Below are positions 7,755 to 11,638 of a stretch of 11,638 nt of DNA, one piece after another; position 1 is the stretch's first letter, and every line of letters starts with the position of its first letter. The stretch comes from Treponema sp. (GTDB taxonomy: Bacteria; Spirochaetota; Spirochaetia; Treponematales; Treponemataceae), in contig JAAZCS010000154.1 in the NCBI GenBank assembly GCA_012513125.1, positions 1 to 11,638 of the forward strand. Reading direction: 5' to 3'. Under the pieces are notes generated by a model. It did not search any database. It saw nothing but the letters and a program-made list of their open reading frames with translations, and was not told where the DNA came from. The position numbers and the translations under genes are program-made.

Positions 7755-9722
7755 ATGGTTACGTTAGATAAAATCAGAATAGATATGAAAGAGTTTTTAG
7801 CTGTTGATAAAAATCTTCACATGGTTGATGTTAATGCGGATACAATAGATGAAGCATTAGCTGATGCAGCTGTTCAACTTAATACAAAAGCTTCAAATCT
7901 TCAATATGAGGTTATCGAAAAAGGTAATGACGGTTTTTTAGGTCTTGGAAAGAAACCTTGGAAAATAAAAATATATCAAGATCCTACAACTATTTCAAAA
8001 GAAAGAAAACTTGCTTCTGATGGATTATTTATTAGTGATGATATTGTAGATGAAGAGTTAATAAAAGATCAAGATGGATTATTCTATGTAAGACATTTTG
8101 GTTCTGATATCATGTTGAAGATTGTTTTACCTGTTGGTAATGGTCTTCCTATAGATTTAAAAGATGTTATGGATGAAATAAAACGTCCTGATACATTGGA
8201 ATATGATGAAAGTTTAATAAAAAAATATGTTAAGCAAGGGACTTCAAATGATTATCTATGTGTTGGCAAATATAAACATGTAGCGGCAGGTGATGTTTCA
8301 ATTGTCGTTGATATAACAAAAGATGAGTTGAAAGCATCTATTTTGGTAGCTCAACCAACAATGAGCGGTTCAGAAGCGTCAAATACACAGATTAGACGTT
8401 TGTTGATGCAACAAGGCGTTATTGAACAATGTATTGATGATAAAAAAATAAATGAGTTTGTAGATAATCCTGTTTACAATGTTCCATATGAAGTTGCTTC
8501 TGCAATACTTCCGATTGATGGTAAAGATGCTTATTTATCATATAACTTTGAAACTGACAATAATAAATTACGTGTAAAAGTATCTGATTCTGGAAAAATA
8601 AATTACAAGGAATTGAATCAAATTCAAAACGTAATCGCAAATCAACCTTTGGCAACAAAAAACCTTCCTGAAAGAGGCAAGGGTGGAAAAACTCTTATGG
8701 GCAGATATTTGGAAGCAAAGAATGGAAAAGATATATCTATTCAATTAGGAGCAAATGTTAGATTTGATAGAGATGGTATTACCGTATTGGCAAATATTGA
8801 TGGTGAAGTAATGCTGATTGGTGGTAAGATTACTGTTGAGCCTGTTAAATATCTTGATGGTGTAAATGTAAAAACCGGGGATGTGAAATTTGTTGGTACA
8901 ATTATAATTAAAGGTTCTGTAGAGGACGGTTATAAGGTTGAAGCAACAAATATAGAAGTTTCTGGTATTGTTGATAGGGCAAGATTGGAAGCAACCGGAA
9001 ATATTATTGTTCAACAGGGTGTCTTTGGTAAGGGTGAAGGTTATATAAAAGCTGGAAAATCTCTTTGGGCAAAATTTATTAATGATACAACTGTTGAAGT
9101 TGAAGAAAATGTTATTGTTTCTGATAGTATTGTAAATTCAAATGTTACAGCAATGAAGAATATCGTTGTAAGAGGAAAAAAAGCTCAAATTATTGGTGGA
9201 CATTTGCTCGCGACAGAAGAAATTTGTGCAAGAAAAATTGGTTCTCCAGGGGGCGGAACAGAAACTATTCTGGAAGTAGGAACTGATCCTCGTGCAAAAA
9301 AACGACTGCTAGAATTGCAGAAAAAACAAGCAGATTCGACTAAAGAATTTGAAAATATTGAACTTGATATGCAAACATTGCTTCAGCAAAAGAAATTAAG
9401 ACGTAAATTACCTCAAGGAAAAGAGGAAAAATTAAAAGCACTTACAGAGCGAAATAATGTTATCAGTCAAGAACTTGAAGAAATGACAGAAGAAATTAAC
9501 AAAATAAATTCTCATTTACGTGAATTAAAGGCTGTTGGCAAAGTAAAAGTTGAAGGAACAGTTTATTCTGGTGTTAAAGTTTATGTTAGAGATGTTTTGG
9601 ATGAAGTAAAAATGGATACAAATAGTGTCACATTTTATTATGAAAAGAACTTTAGTAAACGAGGTGCTTATGAACCTCCAACATTACAAATAGAGGAACC
9701 AGATGGGTATTCAGCCGATTGA
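7755..9722 (+). CDS. fapA: FapA/DUF342 protein with N-terminal Jag_N domain
   Basis: The product is 655 residues and soluble. Residues 24-75 match the Jag_N fold pattern: VDVNADTIDEAL, then YEVIEKGNDGFLGLGKK ending near residue 67. A FapA N-terminal domain follows (about 177-300, starting AAGDVSIVVDIT). Next is a long glycine/valine-rich parallel beta-helix-like segment (about 330-510) ending in KIGSPGGGTE, a coiled coil (516-595), and a final beta segment starting V597-KVEGTVYSG. DUF342 proteins are named flagellar assembly protein A; their biochemical role is little known. The gene starts seven bases after the sigma stop. The nearest purine-rich leader (AAGGA, 7734-7738) is about 16 bases away, so translation may depend on coupling; no earlier in-frame start is seen. 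The family call is firm, the function is not. Confidence 0.9.
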   Translation: MVTLDKIRIDMKEFLAVDKNLHMVDVNADTIDEALADAAVQLNTKASNLQYEVIEKGNDGFLGLGKKPWKIKIYQDPTTISKERKLASDGLFISDDIVDEELIKDQDGLFYVRHFGSDIMLKIVLPVGNGLPIDLKDVMDEIKRPDTLEYDESLIKKYVKQGTSNDYLCVGKYKHVAAGDVSIVVDITKDELKASILVAQPTMSGSEASNTQIRRLLMQQGVIEQCIDDKKINEFVDNPVYNVPYEVASAILPIDGKDAYLSYNFETDNNKLRVKVSDSGKINYKELNQIQNVIANQPLATKNLPERGKGGKTLMGRYLEAKNGKDISIQLGANVRFDRDGITVLANIDGEVMLIGGKITVEPVKYLDGVNVKTGDVKFVGTIIIKGSVEDGYKVEATNIEVSGIVDRARLEATGNIIVQQGVFGKGEGYIKAGKSLWAKFINDTTVEVEENVIVSDSIVNSNVTAMKNIVVRGKKAQIIGGHLLATEEICARKIGSPGGGTETILEVGTDPRAKKRLLELQKKQADSTKEFENIELDMQTLLQQKKLRRKLPQGKEEKLKALTERNNVISQELEEMTEEINKINSHLRELKAVGKVKVEGTVYSGVKVYVRDVLDEVKMDTNSVTFYYEKNFSKRGAYEPPTLQIEEPDGYSAD

Positions 9723-10026
9723 TCTTCAGACAATGTATTCACAATTAGCTAATGTTTCAAAAATCGCAGGTGAACAGCAGTCAGCTCAGTTAACTCAATC
9801 AATGCAACAACAGTCAGCAGTACAAAGAGATATGGAGAATGCCAAGAAAGTCAAAGAAGCTAGCAATGACAAAGCTTCAACAAATATTATCAATTCAAAT
9901 GGAAAAAATGGTTCAGATAGTGACAATCCTGAGAAAAATAAAAAGAATCAAGAAAATCCAGAATCAGAACTCGCTGATGAAACAAAACATTCTTATCTTG
10001 GAACAATAATAGATATTACGAGGTAA
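9703..10026 (+). CDS. Small hypothetical protein, Gln-rich, overlapping fapA
   Basis: I cannot name this 107-residue protein. It begins with an amphipathic stretch (IQPIDLQTMYSQLANVSK, residues 3-20), continues into a Gln/Ser-rich helix (about 24-43), then a disordered Asn/Lys/Asp/Glu-rich section (about 50-93), and closes with HSYLGTIIDITR. It has no membrane segment or signal peptide. From memory, spirochaetes and some clostridia carry small proteins with an 'IQPIDLQ' start and an 'IDI' end in flagellar clusters, but I could not check this. The ATG lies 20 bases inside the end of fapA in another frame, with AGAGGA at 9692-9697 at good spacing, so it is a real gene and translationally coupled. 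A partner-binding role through its two ordered ends is inference. Confidence 0.82.
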   Translation: MGIQPIDLQTMYSQLANVSKIAGEQQSAQLTQSMQQQSAVQRDMENAKKVKEASNDKASTNIINSNGKNGSDSDNPEKNKKNQENPESELADETKHSYLGTIIDITR

Positions 10027-10033
10027 AACTGTG
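10019..10033 (+). promoter_or_regulatory. Ribosome binding site that favours a GTG start
   Basis: CGAGGT at 10019-10024 overlaps the stop codon of the preceding small gene (TAA at 10024-10026) and sits six bases before the GTG at 10031. The next in-frame ATG is at 10043, which would put this site about 18 bases away, so the GTG is the better start. The difference is only four residues. Confidence 0.6.
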
Positions 10034-10717
10034 GTTGCGTTCATGATAATTTTTACAGTAATAAACCTATCTTTGTGGGGAATATTTTTAATTAAATTTA
10101 AAAAAATATTTTCTACTGATTCAATTATTGAAAAGACAAAAAAACAAATAGACTTAATTATTAATGATATGGATCAGAATACTGACAGGGACATTTCGTT
10201 GCTTAATGAGACTATGCGGAAAATTAAAAATTTTGTAAATGAATCAGATAAACAGATTGAATCATTTAAGGAAGCTTCAAATCGGTTGAAAGATTTAATT
10301 GCAGAAGCTGATAAAAAAATCAAAATTAATTCAAATTCTTTGTTTTATGAGAATCAATCTGTCGAAAGGCAAGTTAAAAATCAAACAAAATATAAAGGTA
10401 CATATTCATCATCTCGTGCAAAGTCTACTGTAAATCCTGATGCTACATACCAAGTTACATCAAATGAAAATGATTTGTTTTCAGACAATAAAAAATCAAT
10501 TTTTAATGATGAAATAACTGTTACAGAAGAAGGGGCTGCTTATAAGCAAGTTCCTTTGATTATTACGAAAGTACTTGATGAAAAAAGTGGCGATACAACA
10601 AAAAATAAAAATAAAGAAGTTAAAAAATTATATGAACAAGGATATACTGTTGAACAAATTGCAATAGAACTTTCATGTTCAATAATTGAAGTTCAATTTA
10701 TTATTGACATGTTGTAA
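10031..10717 (+). CDS. Membrane-anchored coiled-coil protein with C-terminal DUF6115-like module (SwrB-like layout)
   Basis: The 228-residue product has one N-terminal membrane anchor (about residues 2-21) and then a long charged coiled coil (about 35-105). A Ser/Thr/Asn-rich linker follows, and the final 35 residues (194-228) have the pattern of a small helix-turn-helix: KKLYEQGYTVEQIAIELSC then a second helix ending IIDML. This fits the DUF6115 family as I remember it. The same layout (anchor, coiled coil, terminal helix pair) occurs in Bacillus SwrB, whose gene also lies downstream of the flagellar sigma factor and which promotes basal body assembly. Function here is inferred from layout and position. 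The GTG start is supported by the adjacent ribosome binding site. The gene ends in two consecutive stop codons and closes the flagellar block. Confidence 0.82.
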   Translation: MVAFMIIFTVINLSLWGIFLIKFKKIFSTDSIIEKTKKQIDLIINDMDQNTDRDISLLNETMRKIKNFVNESDKQIESFKEASNRLKDLIAEADKKIKINSNSLFYENQSVERQVKNQTKYKGTYSSSRAKSTVNPDATYQVTSNENDLFSDNKKSIFNDEITVTEEGAAYKQVPLIITKVLDEKSGDTTKNKNKEVKKLYEQGYTVEQIAIELSCSIIEVQFIIDML

Positions 10718-10732
10718 TAAACTAAGTAATTT
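10704..10732 (+). promoter_or_regulatory. Possible promoter for the epimerase gene
   Basis: A perfect TTGACA lies at 10704-10709, within the last codons of the preceding gene. At 17-base spacing the matching -10 region is TAATTT (10727-10732), only a 3 of 6 match to TATAAT. TATATA at 10738-10743 is closer to consensus but 28 bases away, too far to pair with this -35. The TTGACA may simply be part of the codons for Ile-Asp-Met. A ribosome binding site GAGGAG follows at 10744-10749. Confidence 0.3.
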
Positions 10733-10754
10733 TTGGCTATATAGAGGAGTAAAT

Positions 10755-11638
10755 ATGAAAGTTGAAAAGATAAAATTTGGAACTTTATGTGATGGAACTA
10801 AAATACATCTTTTTACAGTGAAAAATGATTCAATGTCATTCTCATGTACAGAATATGGATGTACATTAACAAGTATTGTTTTAAACGGAAAAAATGGAAA
10901 AAAAACTGATGTGTTATTGGGATTTTCAACATTCGAAGGTTATTTAAATACAAAATATTGTTTTGGTGCAATTGTAGGCCGCTTCGCAAACAGAATTGGA
11001 ACAGCTTCGTTTTCTGTGAATGGAAAGAATTATTCACTGGATAAAAATGATGGTTTAAATACTCTTCATGGTGGTTATGAAGGTTATGATAAGATGGTTT
11101 GGAAGGGAGAAGAAATTTCTGGAAAAGATATTGCTGGTGTAAAATTTACAAGAATATCACCAGATGGAGAGCAGGGATTCCCAGGAAATCTAAAGATTGA
11201 AATATCATATATTTTAGATTATAACAATAATTTATCTTGTTTATATAAAGCTGAAACAGATAAAGCAACTCCTATAAATATTACAAATCATGCATATTTT
11301 AATTTGGCAGGAAATGGTTCTGTGTTAGATCACGAAATGAGAATGAATTCTTCATATGTTTTAGATATAGATTCAAAATTAATTCCAACTGGAAAATTGA
11401 ATCCTGTTGTTGATACACCTTTTGATTTTACAAATACAAAAAAAATTGGTGCAGATATTTCTAAAGTTGGTTCTGGTTATGATCATTGTTTTGTCACAGA
11501 AATTTATTCAGAAGATAACAAACAATGTGGAGTTCCATTGAATTCAGAAGATTTGGTTGAATTTGCTGAAGTTACTGAACCATTATCAGGGAATACAATG
11601 TCTGTATTTACAAATATGGAAGGTTGTCAATTCTATAC
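10755..11638 (+). CDS. galM: Aldose 1-epimerase (mutarotase, GalM family), 3' partial
   Basis: The open frame from ATG 10755 runs off the window after 294 codons; the usual length is about 340-360, so some 50 residues are missing. It interconverts alpha and beta anomers of sugars such as galactose and glucose in the cytoplasm. Family landmarks are G75-RFANRI-81, N102-TLHGG-107 with catalytic-site H105, N178-H179-AYFNLAG with general acid H179, and G241-YDHCF with D243. They line up with the His-His-Asp sites known in GalM. The catalytic glutamate normally lies in the C-terminal part and would be beyond the window. GAGGAG at 10744-10749, five bases before the ATG, defines the start. The gene has no obvious link to motility; it probably marks the end of the flagellar cluster, with the same AT-rich composition as its neighbours. 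Confidence 0.93.
   Translation, partial: MKVEKIKFGTLCDGTKIHLFTVKNDSMSFSCTEYGCTLTSIVLNGKNGKKTDVLLGFSTFEGYLNTKYCFGAIVGRFANRIGTASFSVNGKNYSLDKNDGLNTLHGGYEGYDKMVWKGEEISGKDIAGVKFTRISPDGEQGFPGNLKIEISYILDYNNNLSCLYKAETDKATPINITNHAYFNLAGNGSVLDHEMRMNSSYVLDIDSKLIPTGKLNPVVDTPFDFTNTKKIGADISKVGSGYDHCFVTEIYSEDNKQCGVPLNSEDLVEFAEVTEPLSGNTMSVFTNMEGCQFY

Noticed and set aside
8218..8226. A-run in fapA as a frameshift or slippage site
   Set aside because: The frame stays open with clear domain continuity on both sides; such runs are expected at this base composition.
10043..10717. ATG at 10043 as the start of the DUF6115-like gene
   Set aside because: The ribosome binding site at 10019-10024 is correctly spaced for the GTG at 10031 and too far from 10043.
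10718..10740. Terminator at the end of the flagellar block (T-run near 10730-10734)
   Set aside because: No stem-forming inverted repeat precedes the T-run.

Overview
The window reads as a core flagellar export and regulation operon from an AT-rich bacterium (about 30% G+C by eye). The gene order fliQ-fliR-flhB-flhA-flhF-flhG, then a membrane-anchored hypothetical, a FliA/WhiG-type sigma factor, a DUF342/FapA protein, a small hypothetical and a DUF6115-like protein, fits spirochaetes and most closely Treponema. The protein sequences (FlhF, FlhG, Jag_N-FapA) agree with that. The assignment comes from remembered gene order and sequence character, not from a search.

Layout, all on the + strand. 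Positions 1-60 hold the last codons of fliQ. Positions 76-4077 encode three integral membrane components of the flagellar type III export gate (FliR, FlhB, FlhA). Positions 4085-6192 encode the SRP-family GTPase FlhF and its MinD-like partner FlhG, which set flagellar position and number. A 75-base gap with a plausible promoter precedes a second block (6268-10717). This block holds an uncharacterised two-helix membrane protein with a long acidic tail, the flagellar sigma factor, a large Jag_N + FapA protein, a 107-residue protein of unknown function, and a short membrane-anchored coiled-coil protein ending in a helix-turn-helix-like DUF6115 module. From 10755 to the window end runs an aldose 1-epimerase (GalM family) gene, cut off before its C-terminal end; it marks the functional end of the flagellar cluster.

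The genes are packed with gaps of 0-24 bases or overlaps (flhF/flhG share one base; fapA and the next gene share 20), except for the two longer gaps at 6193-6267 and 10718-10754. This suggests co-transcription and translational coupling. FliQ/FliR/FlhB/FlhA build the export channel, FlhF/FlhG place and count flagella, and the sigma factor likely drives later flagellar genes. The accessory proteins probably help assembly or regulation, but that is inferred from context. No mobile elements, CRISPR arrays, tRNA or rRNA genes, or convincing terminators were seen. Nothing looks like a wholly new system. The least explained parts are the three small accessory proteins and the Jag_N domain on FapA.
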